From: Parapedobacter composti
GTDB lineage: Bacteria > Bacteroidota > Bacteroidia > Sphingobacteriales > Sphingobacteriaceae
Reading direction: 5' to 3'
Length of the DNA: 64,000 nucleotides
Assembly: GCF_900112315.1 (NCBI RefSeq)
Contig: NZ_FOLL01000010.1
Coordinates: forward strand, 62,001-126,000
The position numbers were made by a program, and so were the translations under genes. Positions 26,747 to 35,082 of the stretch are shown in pieces (the first letter of the stretch is position 1; every line of letters begins with the position of its first letter). The notes under the pieces are model-generated. The model was not told where the DNA came from and did not search any database. It was given only the letters and a program-made list of their open reading frames with translations.

Positions 26747-27444
26747 GGCGTGGTGGGTGATTGGTGGTTGGCGATTGGGGTTGGGTGGTCGGTGACCGGG
26801 GATGGGTGATCGGTGATCGGGGGCCGGTGTTCGGGGATGGGGGTTGGGTGCTGGGGAGTGGATAGCCAATTGGCAATCATCTCCTTTCCGTATTGGGTAA
26901 GCACAGATTCGGGATGAAACTGCAGCCCCTTCACGTCCAGCTCTTTATGCGAAAGCGCCATAATGACCCCATGCTCGTCTACAGCCGTAACCTGCAGCGT
27001 ATCCGGCAGGTTTTCCCGTGAGACAGCCCAGGAATGATAGCGGCCCACGGAAAATGAAGATGGAAGCCCATGGAAAAGTAATTCATCCGTATCCGTAATA
27101 ACCAACGGGGTAGCCGTTCCATGCACAGGTTTACGGAGGTTATATAGCGAGCCCCCGTACACTTCGGCGATAGCCTGCTGACCTAAGCAGATGCCAAGAA
27201 TACTCTTGGACGGCCCGTATTCCCGGATAACATCCAACAGCAGGCCTGCCTCTTCCGGAATACCCGGGCCGGGAGACAACAGAATCTTGTCAAAAGCGGC
27301 AACGTCTTCCAGCACGAACTTATCGTTGCGCCAGACGGTTGCGTTATGCCCACATTCATATAACAGGTGGACTAAGTTGAAAGTAAAGGAATCGTAATTG
27401 TCTATTACCAAGATATTAGGTAATCGTTGTTGCAAACTGCTCAT
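26743..27444 (-). CDS. trpG: Anthranilate synthase component II (glutamine amidotransferase)
   Basis: TrpG, 233 residues, supplies ammonia from glutamine to TrpE. The ATG at 27444 (MSSLQQ) lies 10 nt after the trpE stop; the frame opens further upstream but overlaps trpE. Class I amidotransferase motifs are present: LVIDNYDSFTFNLVHLL, LSPGPGIPEEAG, the nucleophile in LGICLGQQAI, and the His-Glu of FHPESVLT. The domain ends near NWLSTPQ at about residue 195; the last 35-40 residues are a Pro/His/Thr/Ile repeat tail encoded by low-complexity DNA, atypical for the family. The ATGA overlap with trpC lies beyond this tail, so the tail is translated. Confidence 0.95.
   Translation of the reverse strand: MSSLQQRLPNILVIDNYDSFTFNLVHLLYECGHNATVWRNDKFVLEDVAAFDKILLSPGPGIPEEAGLLLDVIREYGPSKSILGICLGQQAIAEVYGGSLYNLRKPVHGTATPLVITDTDELLFHGLPSSFSVGRYHSWAVSRENLPDTLQVTAVDEHGVIMALSHKELDVKGLQFHPESVLTQYGKEMIANWLSTPQHPTPIPEHRPPITDHPSPVTDHPTPIANHQSPTTP
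26750..26868. repeat. Degenerate short tandem repeats within the 3' end of trpG
   Basis: About 120 bp of G/T-rich DNA on the plus strand made of varied copies of a roughly 7-9-nt unit (ggtgatcgg, gggtgatcg, ggtggtcgg, ggggatggg). On the coding strand it is C/A-rich and encodes the Pro-Ile-Thr-Asp-His style tail of TrpG. It looks like expansion of a simple repeat at the trpG-trpC junction that kept frame and coupling. Confidence 0.75.
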
Positions 27445-27454
27445 CTTCGTATGT

Positions 27455-28864
27455 CTATATATCCTGCGCCAACTCAAGGGCTTTGCGCAATGCCGCAATT
27501 TTATTGTTTACTTCCTGAAGTTCTTTTTCGGGGTCTGAATCAGCGACGATACCTGCCCCTGCCTGATAGTGCAGCGTATTGTACCGGCTGAGGAACGACC
27601 GTATCATGATGGCATGGTTGAAGTCGCCATTAAACCCCATATATCCGATGGCCCCACTGTAGAAGCTGCGTTGCTGGTTTTCGTAGCGGTCTATCAGTTG
27701 CATGGCCATGTGCTTGGGCGCGCCGCTGAGTGTACCTGCGGGAAAGGTATCGCCCACCACGTCAAAGGAGTTGACCCCTTCTTTGAGCGTGCCGCACACT
27801 TTGGAAACCAAATGGATGATATGCGAGTAATATTGGGTTTCTTTGTATGACTTGACATGCACGCCTTCGCAGTGACGGCTGAGATCGTTGCGGGCTAAGT
27901 CGACCAACATCACATGTTCAGCACTTTCCTTAGGATCTTCCTTCAGGGCAGCGGCTAACTGCTCATCTTGCTCAGCATTGCCGGTTCGCTTGAACGTTCC
28001 TGCGATCGGGTAAATGGTTGCTTCCCGGTTGCGGATGGTCAACTGCGCCTCCGGAGATGACCCGAACAGCTTAAAATCGCCATAGTCAAAATAAAACAAG
28101 TAAGGAGACGGATTGATGGAACGCAAGCTCCGGTATACGTTGAACTCATCTCCCAGGAAAGGCCGGGAAAAACCGCGTGACGGCACAATCTGAAAGACAT
28201 CACCCCGATAGATGTGGGCTTTCATTTGCTCTACGAGCGCTTTGAAGCCCTCATCGGTCATATTGGAGGTTTCATCTCCGTTAAGCGAAAAACTGTATTC
28301 GGGAAAGTTCTTGTTTTGGATAAGGTGTTGGATTTTTTCCAATCCGGCGGGCCGTTCTTCTCCTTCAAGTTGATGCTCGAAAATATACAACTGGTTGCGG
28401 AAGTGATCAATCGCTATGACATATCGGTACACATGGTATTGAAGGCAAGGAATATCACGGGCCGGATCTTTTGGACTCCGGAGGGTAATATCTTCAAAGT
28501 GGGCTACGGTATCAAACGTAAAAAAACCGAACAATCCATTGGAAATAAATGTAAACTCCGTGCCGTCCATTTGCGTAAACGCACTCCTGAACCGGGACAC
28601 TTCTTCACGGAGGTCGATTTCAGAAGCAGATTTCCGCTCGGTCTTACCATCGGGGTACCGGATATCCAAGAAGTCATCATCCAGCTTGATGCCTGCAATC
28701 GGCTCACAGCAGATATAGCTCATGTTGTTTTCACGGCTGTGATAATCGGAGCTTTCCAGCAGCAAACTATTTGGGAATACATCCCGGAGCCGCAGGTAAA
28801 TACTCACCGGCGTAGTGGTATCTGCCAATAGGTGCTTGTAGGTAGTTTTAAATCGATATGTCAT
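27455..28864 (-). CDS. trpE: Anthranilate synthase component I
   Basis: TrpE, 469 residues, converts chorismate and ammonia to anthranilate, the committed step to tryptophan. The chorismate-binding domain spans about residues 190-460 with VFQIVPSRGFSRPF, LFGSSPEAQL, YPIAGTFKRTGN, EHVMLVDLARNDL, FPAGTLSGAPKHMAM and the YQAGAGIVADSDP block. The N-terminal feedback domain carries LLESSDYHSRENNMSYI, where tryptophan binds in relatives. First structural gene of a trpE-trpG-trpC operon and preceded by a complete attenuator with a Trp-rich leader peptide. Confidence 0.97.
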   Translation of the reverse strand: MTYRFKTTYKHLLADTTTPVSIYLRLRDVFPNSLLLESSDYHSRENNMSYICCEPIAGIKLDDDFLDIRYPDGKTERKSASEIDLREEVSRFRSAFTQMDGTEFTFISNGLFGFFTFDTVAHFEDITLRSPKDPARDIPCLQYHVYRYVIAIDHFRNQLYIFEHQLEGEERPAGLEKIQHLIQNKNFPEYSFSLNGDETSNMTDEGFKALVEQMKAHIYRGDVFQIVPSRGFSRPFLGDEFNVYRSLRSINPSPYLFYFDYGDFKLFGSSPEAQLTIRNREATIYPIAGTFKRTGNAEQDEQLAAALKEDPKESAEHVMLVDLARNDLSRHCEGVHVKSYKETQYYSHIIHLVSKVCGTLKEGVNSFDVVGDTFPAGTLSGAPKHMAMQLIDRYENQQRSFYSGAIGYMGFNGDFNHAIMIRSFLSRYNTLHYQAGAGIVADSDPEKELQEVNNKIAALRKALELAQDI

Positions 28865-28885
28865 TTTTTCTTAACTAAACATCAT

Positions 28886-28919
28886 AAAAAAGCCCGACGA
28901 TCTTGTGGGAAAGTCGGGC
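28886..28919 (-). terminator. trp attenuator: terminator hairpin before trpE
   Basis: Transcribed on the minus strand: arms GCCCGAC (28913-28919) and GTCGGGC (28892-28898) around a 14-nt loop, followed by six U (28886-28891). The 5' arm (GGCCCGAC) can instead pair over 8 bp, one of them G-U, with GUCGGGUC inside the trpL coding sequence (28968-28975), giving a mutually exclusive antiterminator. This is the classical attenuation geometry. Confidence 0.9.
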
Positions 28920-28942
28920 CAAATATTCCAAGCTTTGGTTGA

Positions 28943-29020
28943 TTAGGAATACGTTATTGCTCCTACAGACCCGACGTTACATTTGCCGAGCCACCACCAC
29001 GAATCGATGCGGAACTTCAT
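28943..29020 (-). CDS. trpL: trp operon leader peptide with three consecutive Trp codons
   Basis: A 25-residue frame, ATG at 29020, TAA at 28943-28945, beginning MKFRIDSWWWLGK. The three TGG codons are residues 8-10 (28991-28999). A ribosome stalled there for lack of charged tRNA-Trp would leave the downstream segment of the coding region (residues 15-18) free to pair with the 5' arm of the terminator, so trpE is transcribed; with ample tryptophan the ribosome runs on and the terminator forms. The peptide itself probably has no other role. Three adjacent Trp codons before a Trp operon are very unlikely by chance. Confidence 0.93.
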   Translation of the reverse strand: MKFRIDSWWWLGKCNVGSVGAITYS

Positions 29021-29035
29021 TATCAACATACACCG

Positions 29036-29065
29036 CAAATTTATAAAAAAATCTGATTAAACAAA
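29036..29065 (-). promoter_or_regulatory. trp operon promoter
   Basis: On the minus strand TTTG (29062-29065) and TAAATTTG (29036-29043) are separated by 18 nt, a good fit to the Bacteroidota -33/-7 pattern. Transcription should begin about 5 nt below the -7 element, leaving roughly 10 nt before the trpL ATG. Confidence 0.75.
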
Positions 29066-29087
29066 TTTTTTTCCGCAGCACTCCACT

Positions 29088-29765
29088 TTACTCATCCAGC
29101 AAGTCTGGGCGGCGATCTTTGGTACGGGCAATGGCCTGTTCATCGCGCCATTGATTAATGGCCGCTTCATTGCCGCTGAGCAGCACATCTGGCACTTTAT
29201 GCCCCCGCCAATCGGCCGGCCGGGTATATACCGGCGCATCCAGCAAACCACCCTGAAAAGAATCGGAAAGCGCAGATGTTTCATCGGAAAGCACGCCGGG
29301 GACAAGCCTGACCACTGCATCTACCAGCACCGCCGCTGGCAATTCGCCTCCGGAAAGCACGTAATCGCCTATGGACAGTTCTCGGGTAACGTAGATATCA
29401 CGGATACGCTGGTCGATGCCCTTATAATGTCCGCACAGAATGATCATGTTGCCCTTGGTAGACAGGTGGTTGGCGATTGACTGATTGAGCGTCTCGCCAT
29501 CGGGTGTCATGAAAATAATCTCGTCATAGTGACGTTCGGCCTGCAGCTTTTCGATACACGCGGCGAAAGGAGCAACCTGCATCACCATCCCGCTCCCACC
29601 TCCATAGGGATAATCATCCACACTTTTGTGTTTGTTATCTGCATAATCGCGAAGGTTGTGCACCACGATCTCGCACAGCCCCTTTTTCTGGGCGCGTTGC
29701 AGGATGGAATGCGCAAAGGGGCTTTCCAACAACCCCGGAAGCACGGTAATGATATCAAATCGCAT
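29088..29765 (-). CDS. trmD: tRNA (guanine-37-N1)-methyltransferase
   Basis: TrmD, 225 residues, methylates G37 next to the anticodon of tRNAs reading CNN codons, using SAM in a knotted SPOUT fold. Visible motifs: [54 protein letters not shown]-like sequence with [12 protein letters not shown], and the C-terminal [20 protein letters not shown]. Unusually for the family it is not beside rpsP/rimM/rplS here. A -7 element ends 4 nt before the start codon, and a strong terminator separates it from metE. Confidence 0.96.
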   Translation of the reverse strand: MRFDIITVLPGLLESPFAHSILQRAQKKGLCEIVVHNLRDYADNKHKSVDDYPYGGGSGMVMQVAPFAACIEKLQAERHYDEIIFMTPDGETLNQSIANHLSTKGNMIILCGHYKGIDQRIRDIYVTRELSIGDYVLSGGELPAAVLVDAVVRLVPGVLSDETSALSDSFQGGLLDAPVYTRPADWRGHKVPDVLLSGNEAAINQWRDEQAIARTKDRRPDLLDE

Positions 29766-29769
29766 GGGA

Positions 29770-29777
29770 CAAAGATA
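29770..29777 (-). promoter_or_regulatory. Promoter -7 element of trmD
   Basis: TATCTTTG on the minus strand ends 4 nt (TCCC) before the trmD ATG, predicting a leaderless mRNA. It lies downstream of the metE terminator, so trmD has its own promoter. Confidence 0.65.
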
Positions 29778-29824
29778 GGCTTTTTTGTGACCGGTGACGG
29801 GAATAGCGGACTGCGGATGCCCTT

Positions 29825-29858
29825 AAAAAAAACCCGGCTGCTGAGCACAGCAGCCGGG
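29825..29858 (-). terminator. Intrinsic terminator of metE
   Basis: Perfect 11-bp GC-rich stem (29833-29843 with 29848-29858) and a 4-nt loop, followed on the minus strand by eight T (29825-29832). It starts 24 nt after the metE stop. Confidence 0.93.
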
Positions 29859-29882
29859 GTTAGTACACTAATCGCATAAACG

Positions 29883-32204
29883 TTATACCGCTTCGGCTAC
29901 GCCGCGGAGCGTCTTAGCGGCATCTACCATGGCTTCCAGCGCCGCCTTGGTTTCCGGCCATGCGCGGGTTTTCAAGCCGCAATCGGGATTTACCCATAAC
30001 TGCCCGGCGGGAATAACCGCTTTCGCTTTTTCCAGTAGTTTGACCATCTCTTCTTTGTTGGGTACGCGTGGGGAGTGGATGTCATATACCCCCGGACCAA
30101 TATCGTTCGGATAGTTGAAATCCGCAAACGCATCAAGCAGTTCCATCTGTGAACGAGAGGTCTCAATGGTAATCACATCGGCATCCATGGCGGCGATGTG
30201 TTCAATGATATCGTTAAACTCGGAATAGCACATATGCGTATGGATTTGCGTATCGTCTTCTACATTGGATGAAGACACACGGAACGCACGCACTGCCCAA
30301 TCAAGGTATGCTTTATGATCTGCCTTACGCAGCGGAAGCCCTTCTCGGATGGCAGGTTCATCAATCTGGATAATTTTGATGCCCGCTTTTTCCAACGCCT
30401 GCACCTCATCCAAGATAGCGAGTGCAATTTGGTAGGTTGTTTCAGAACGTGGCTGGTCGTTGCGCACAAACGACCATTGCAAGATAGTAACGGGCCCGGT
30501 GAGCATGCCCTTGACAGGACGATTGGTCAGCGACTGTGCGTAGGCGGACCAACGTACGGTCATGTCTGCGGGACGGCTCACATCACCGTAGATAATGGGG
30601 GGCTTCACGCAACGCGAGCCGTAAGATTGAACCCATCCGTTTTTGGTGAAGGCATATCCCGAGAGTTGCTCGCCGAAATATTCCACCATGTCATTGCGTT
30701 CAAACTCGCCGTGTACCAGCACATCAATATCCAATTCTTCCTGCAGGCGAATGGTGCGTTCGGTTTCTTCCGCGATGAACTGATCATACTCATCCTGGGT
30801 GATAACCCCCTTCTTCAAGTCGGCACGCCACTTACGGACATCGCGTGTTTGCGGGAACGAACCGATGGTGGTGGTAGCAAAGGCGGGCAGGTTAAACCGT
30901 GCTTGTTGCTTTGCCTTGCGGGCGGGGAAGGGGCTTGTGCGCGTAGCGTCATCATCTGTGATGCCCTTAACGCGTGCTTTTACCTCATCGCGGTGTATCA
31001 GCCTGGAGGTGCGGCGGCTTTGCTGAGCCGCTTTATTGGCCTCAAAACGCGCTTGTGTAGCGGCGTCTGCCTCACCGGCGGCCAGCCTTGCCAAATCGGT
31101 CACCTCGGCGAGTTTCTGTTTGGCGAAAGCCAACCAGTTTTTCACTTCAGCGGGAAGCGATTGTTCGTTGTCTTCCAAGTCTAGATCAAACGGAACATGA
31201 AGCAGGGAACACGAGGGTGCAACCCACACGCGCTCTGACCCGAGTGCATCCACAGCCAACTTGATTTGCTGGAGTGCAGTTTCGTAATCGTTCTTCCAGA
31301 TGTTACGGCCATCTACGACGCCCAATGAGAGCGTTAGGCCCGCCGGCACGGCCGGCAGGATTTCGGCAAGTTGCTTTTCACCGCGGACCAAATCAATGTG
31401 CAGCGCCTGCACCGGCAGGGCCAGTGCTGTTTCTGCATTTTCACGAAGCGATTCAAAATAGGTAGTGACCGACAATTTAAGACCTTCGGCTGCGGCCGCA
31501 AGGCGGCTGTATACACGCTGGTAGAGTTGGCGGGTGCGGTCATCGATATCCAGCGCAAGGAACGGTTCGTCAAGCTGCACCCATTCCGCGCCAGCCGCGG
31601 CGAGTTTACCGAGAATTTCTTCATATACCGGCAGCAAACGGTCAATCAGATCAAGGCGATGGAAGCCAGACGCTTTCTCTTTACCCAACAGCAGGTAAGT
31701 TATCGGGCCGATCAGCACGGGCTTGGTAATGATGCCTAACTGCTTGGCCTCGTTAAATTCGTTGATTACCTTTTCTGAGGTAAGGCTGAATTGCTGATCT
31801 TTTACAAATTCAGGAACGATATAGTGGTAATTGGTATCGAACCACTTGGTCATTTCCATGGCCGTTACGTCAAGGCCTTCTTGCTGGAAGCCGCGGGCCA
31901 TGGCGAAATATAGATCCAGGTTGTAGGATGACGGCCCTTCCAAAGTGAATCCATGATAACGTGTGGGAATTGCGCCCACGGTAAGCGTAAGGTCAAGCAC
32001 CTGATCGTAGAACGAAAAGTCATTGGAAGGAATCAGGTTGATGCCTGCTTCCCGCTGGGTCTTCCAATTATTCTCTCGGATAATGCGTGCCGCTTCCAGC
32101 AGCTCCCTTTGCCCAATCTTTTTCGCCCAATAGGCTTCATTAGCCTTTTTAAGTTCGCGTAAGGCTCCGATACGCGGATAACCCAAATTATTGGTTTTTA
32201 ACAT
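29883..32204 (-). CDS. metE: Cobalamin-independent methionine synthase
   Basis: MetE, 773 residues, transfers the methyl group of 5-methyltetrahydropteroyl-polyglutamate to homocysteine. N-terminal half from NLGYPRIGALRELKKANE; C-terminal catalytic half from TTTIGSFPQTRDVRKWR, with LVHGEFERNDMVEYFGEQL, KGMLTGPVTILQWSF, IIQIDEPAIREGLP, and the zinc ligands in HTHMCYSEF (His, Cys) and VNPDCGLKTR (Cys). Full length, with start MLKTNN. A SAM-I riboswitch lies in the 240-nt leader, so expression should fall when SAM is plentiful. Ends at a strong terminator. Confidence 0.97.
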   Translation of the reverse strand: MLKTNNLGYPRIGALRELKKANEAYWAKKIGQRELLEAARIIRENNWKTQREAGINLIPSNDFSFYDQVLDLTLTVGAIPTRYHGFTLEGPSSYNLDLYFAMARGFQQEGLDVTAMEMTKWFDTNYHYIVPEFVKDQQFSLTSEKVINEFNEAKQLGIITKPVLIGPITYLLLGKEKASGFHRLDLIDRLLPVYEEILGKLAAAGAEWVQLDEPFLALDIDDRTRQLYQRVYSRLAAAAEGLKLSVTTYFESLRENAETALALPVQALHIDLVRGEKQLAEILPAVPAGLTLSLGVVDGRNIWKNDYETALQQIKLAVDALGSERVWVAPSCSLLHVPFDLDLEDNEQSLPAEVKNWLAFAKQKLAEVTDLARLAAGEADAATQARFEANKAAQQSRRTSRLIHRDEVKARVKGITDDDATRTSPFPARKAKQQARFNLPAFATTTIGSFPQTRDVRKWRADLKKGVITQDEYDQFIAEETERTIRLQEELDIDVLVHGEFERNDMVEYFGEQLSGYAFTKNGWVQSYGSRCVKPPIIYGDVSRPADMTVRWSAYAQSLTNRPVKGMLTGPVTILQWSFVRNDQPRSETTYQIALAILDEVQALEKAGIKIIQIDEPAIREGLPLRKADHKAYLDWAVRAFRVSSSNVEDDTQIHTHMCYSEFNDIIEHIAAMDADVITIETSRSQMELLDAFADFNYPNDIGPGVYDIHSPRVPNKEEMVKLLEKAKAVIPAGQLWVNPDCGLKTRAWPETKAALEAMVDAAKTLRGVAEAV

Positions 32205-32289
32205 GAGGATATAAATAAAGTATGATAATTTACAACACCACTGTTTTATTGCTTGCTTTGGGGAGAGGGCACAAGGGTGAGTTGTGTCT

Positions 32290-32392
32290 GCTTATTTTTC
32301 CCGCCTGCCGACGGGTAGAATTTAGCACCTTGTCTGGTGACAGGTTGCTAAGGCTTCACAGGGTCCATTCCCTCTGCCTTTCTCCATAAGCG
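32290..32392 (-). promoter_or_regulatory. SAM-I (S-box) riboswitch before metE
   Basis: On the minus strand the S-box core is present in order: GCUUAU (P1 5' arm), GGCAGAGGGAAUGGACCC, UGAAGCCUUAGCAACC, then GGUGCUAAAUUCUACC, the P4 hairpin CCCG...CGGG, and AUAAGC closing P1 (6 bp, GCUUAU with AUAAGC). This agrees with SAM-I aptamers by recall. The 85 nt between aptamer and metE (32205-32289) hold no clear U-tract terminator, so control may act on translation or on a structure I cannot resolve by eye. Confidence 0.88.
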
Positions 32393-32444
32393 GCGGCTAA
32401 GGTCGGGATAAATTCTAAAAAGTGCAAATTTTTTGGAAAGATAT

Positions 32445-33134
32445 TCAGCTTACCAGCAGTTTATAACCTTTGCCGTGGACATTGACGATTTCTACTTTCG
32501 GATCGTCGCGCAGGTATTTGCGCAGTTTGCTCAAAAAGACGTCCATGCTGCGGCCGTTGAAATAATTGTCATCGTTCCAGATTTTGAGCAGCGCCTCTTC
32601 ACGGGTAAGCACATCATTTTTCTTGATACAGAGCAAGCGCAGCAATTCAGCCTCCTTGGTGGACAGCTTTTGCTGTTGCCCCTTATGGCTAATCTGTTGG
32701 GCAACGTAATCAAAATGATAATCACCTATCTGGAACTTCTCAGGGAAAGCTTCTTCTCCCTGTTTTCCGCGTGAGGCCCGTTTCAGCAACGCGTTGATGC
32801 GGAGCAACAATTCTTCCACACGGAACGGCTTGGTGATGTAATCATCACCCCCGAGACCGAATGCTTCGGTCTTATCTTCCATCATGCCTTTCGCTGTGGC
32901 GAAAATAATAGGTATATCCGCGTTGACTTTACGGATTTCCTTGCCTAAGGTAAAACCGTCTTTCCGGGGCATCATAACGTCAAGAATGCAGAGATCGTAT
33001 TGCTCCTTATTGAATTGCCGTATTGCCTCATCTCCGTCTTTACAAAGCGTGACGTCGAACTTACCTTTCAATTCAAGGTAATCCTTCAAAATATCGCCGA
33101 GATTGGGGTCGTCTTCTGCCAGTAGAATTTTCAT
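32445..33134 (-). CDS. OmpR-family response regulator (RprY-like)
   Basis: Response regulator of 229 residues: receiver (1-118) with phosphoacceptor Asp52 (LCILDVMMPRKDGF), YITKPFRVEELL, and an OmpR winged-helix domain (about 135-228, STKEAELLRLLC, RSMDVFLSKLRKYLRDDPKVEI, NVHGKGYKLLV). It follows its kinase by 17 nt on the minus strand. The pair looks like the RprX/RprY system of Bacteroides by architecture; that identity and its targets are inference. Confidence 0.92.
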   Translation of the reverse strand: MKILLAEDDPNLGDILKDYLELKGKFDVTLCKDGDEAIRQFNKEQYDLCILDVMMPRKDGFTLGKEIRKVNADIPIIFATAKGMMEDKTEAFGLGGDDYITKPFRVEELLLRINALLKRASRGKQGEEAFPEKFQIGDYHFDYVAQQISHKGQQQKLSTKEAELLRLLCIKKNDVLTREEALLKIWNDDNYFNGRSMDVFLSKLRKYLRDDPKVEIVNVHGKGYKLLVS

Positions 33135-33151
33135 AATATAATAGTAGTATC

Positions 33152-34963
33152 CTATCCTTTGAGCGGCAACATAACTTCAAATGTTGTCCCCCTGTCTTTT
33201 TCACTTCTGACCTGTATTCTACCGCCGAACCGTTTGACGATATCATTTACATAACTCAGCCCTAAGCCGAACCCCTTAACGTCATGCCGATTACCGGTGG
33301 GGATGCGATAGAACTGGTCAAAGATTTTGGATAGCTGATCCCGACTCATCCCGATGCCCTTATCCGCGACGCTGACAACAATGTGTTTATGCGTATTCCG
33401 GGTCTTGATGGTGATATCCGGATTTTCGGGACTGTACTTAATCGCATTATCCACCAAGTTGAACAGCACATTTGATAAGTGCAATTCATCACCTACTACG
33501 CGGTCGTCAGCGGCATCAAGCTGCATGGTCACCCGTGCATTGTTTTTCTGTAACTGAAGTTCCATACTGTCTACCACCGCTTGAGCCAAGTCATTGATAT
33601 TGACGTCTTGGTGATCCAATTTGAGATTGCCCTTTTCGAGCCGAGCTATATTCAACACACGCTCGATATGGTTACCGAGGCGCACGTTTTCATCGTAAAT
33701 GATGTTGGCCAGGCGTGCCGCGCGGGATTGGTCTGATGCTATCTCCGGATCTTTCAGTGATTCGCTGGCAATCATAATCGTGGCGACAGGCGTTTTAAAC
33801 TCGTGCGTCATGTTGTTGATGAAATCTGTTTTCATCTCTGAGATCTTCTTCTGGCGGAGTATGGTGAAGATGGTGTAAGCAAAACAACCAATCAGCACCA
33901 GCAACAGCGCTACGGAGGAAAACATCATCACCGCCATATTGCCCATTATGATATTGTTTTTATTAGGGAAATATACGGATAGCCTGCCAGCGGCCCCACG
34001 GTCGTCTGCACGGAAGAGCTCTGTGGTGTAAACGTTTGCCGGCGAAGGCTCCTCACTCGCGAAATTGGCCATGGAATACAGCATGCTATTACCATCGCGG
34101 ATTTCGAGATTGAATGGCGACCGGATACCGCGGGCCACCAGTTCTTTTTCCAACTCCTTTTTGATATAGGTAGCGTTGACGCGCTGGTTCAGCGGAAGTT
34201 TATATAACTCGATTTCCGCTGCGAAATCTTCTATGATTCGGGGATTTTTACCGCTGATAATGGCAATGGTATCCAACAGGGTGCTCGCTTGCAGCAGTTT
34301 AAGCTGCTTTTCCTTACGAGCAATATCATCGTTGAGTTTCAAATCTTTGCGTGGCGGCAGTGCCTTGATCGCGTAGTTGAGATCCGTAGAGCCGTAGGTT
34401 GCCGGGCCAAGGGGGATGAAATAGCGCACACTATCGTCTTTAGCTTTGCGCAGAGGCACCTGCCGGATCGCATAAAGCCCTACCGAGTTGTCGCTTCGGT
34501 GGTATCCACCGTCGACCACTTCGTTAGACTGAAAGTTAACCCGGACCAGGTGGCGATAGCGGGCATCGTTGATATAGGTTTCGTAAAATGCATTATTTTC
34601 AATGGGCAGCACAAACGGGTATTGCGCATGCAATGCCTCTTCCTGCCGTTTAAAAGCCACATAGAATTCAGACTGTCTTTCTCGCAATTGTTCGATTTCT
34701 GTTTTTAGCCGGAGCTGCTCCTCCAGCCTGCGCTGCTCACGTTCCAGCTTTTCCTTGTTTTGACGCTGTGTGCGGGCCAGTTGCTCCACTTCCTTCTTCT
34801 CGGCCTTGGCGGCTACCATGTGAAGTGCTGCTTTTACGGATTCATCAAACAGCTGCGCTTTCAGCACATAAGACTGTCTGATAAAAAAGTACTGCATGGC
34901 CATCACACCCAACAGGGCAACCGTCATTAACCCGATAATCAGTCCAATGCTTCGATGCTTCAT
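33152..34963 (-). CDS. Sensor histidine kinase (RprX-like)
   Basis: Membrane kinase of 603 residues. Two membrane helices (about 7-28 and 340-365) bound a large periplasmic region of about 310 residues that starts with a long Glu/Arg-rich coiled coil (about 50-105). The cytoplasmic part holds HisKA with His387 (NNMTHEFKTPVATIM) and HATPase (NVLFNLVDNAIKYS, VADKGIGMSRDQL, GFGLGLSYV). No HAMP domain is apparent between TM2 and HisKA. It is followed directly by its regulator. The extended periplasmic coil is a feature of this Bacteroidota group; the signal is unknown. Confidence 0.92.
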   Translation of the reverse strand: MKHRSIGLIIGLMTVALLGVMAMQYFFIRQSYVLKAQLFDESVKAALHMVAAKAEKKEVEQLARTQRQNKEKLEREQRRLEEQLRLKTEIEQLRERQSEFYVAFKRQEEALHAQYPFVLPIENNAFYETYINDARYRHLVRVNFQSNEVVDGGYHRSDNSVGLYAIRQVPLRKAKDDSVRYFIPLGPATYGSTDLNYAIKALPPRKDLKLNDDIARKEKQLKLLQASTLLDTIAIISGKNPRIIEDFAAEIELYKLPLNQRVNATYIKKELEKELVARGIRSPFNLEIRDGNSMLYSMANFASEEPSPANVYTTELFRADDRGAAGRLSVYFPNKNNIIMGNMAVMMFSSVALLLVLIGCFAYTIFTILRQKKISEMKTDFINNMTHEFKTPVATIMIASESLKDPEIASDQSRAARLANIIYDENVRLGNHIERVLNIARLEKGNLKLDHQDVNINDLAQAVVDSMELQLQKNNARVTMQLDAADDRVVGDELHLSNVLFNLVDNAIKYSPENPDITIKTRNTHKHIVVSVADKGIGMSRDQLSKIFDQFYRIPTGNRHDVKGFGLGLSYVNDIVKRFGGRIQVRSEKDRGTTFEVMLPLKG

Positions 34964-35052
34964 CTCTCACAAAAATACACAAGCTACGCAGCAAAATGTA
35001 GGGTTTTAACATATTTTAACAGAGATAAAACCGTGCATTGCAAGGTTTTTAC

Positions 35053-35060
35053 TATTTTTG
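35053..35060 (+). promoter_or_regulatory. Possible -7 element of the repeat-protein gene
   Basis: TATTTTTG matches TAnnTTTG and ends 22 nt before the start codon at 35083. TTG at 35038-35040 is closer (12 nt) than a normal -33 element. Confidence 0.4.
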
Positions 35061-35082
35061 TTTGACACTGATTTATTGAACA

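Noticed and set aside
26747-26869. TrpC with a 41-residue N-terminal extension
   Set aside because: The extension is Pro/His/Thr low complexity from the trpG repeat; the conserved TrpC N-terminus starts at the ATG at 26746, which overlaps the trpG stop.
30315-31184. 289-codon frame on the plus strand within metE
   Set aside because: Antisense to the conserved catalytic half of metE; cysteine-rich, no domain, no promoter. Shadow of the high-GC coding strand.
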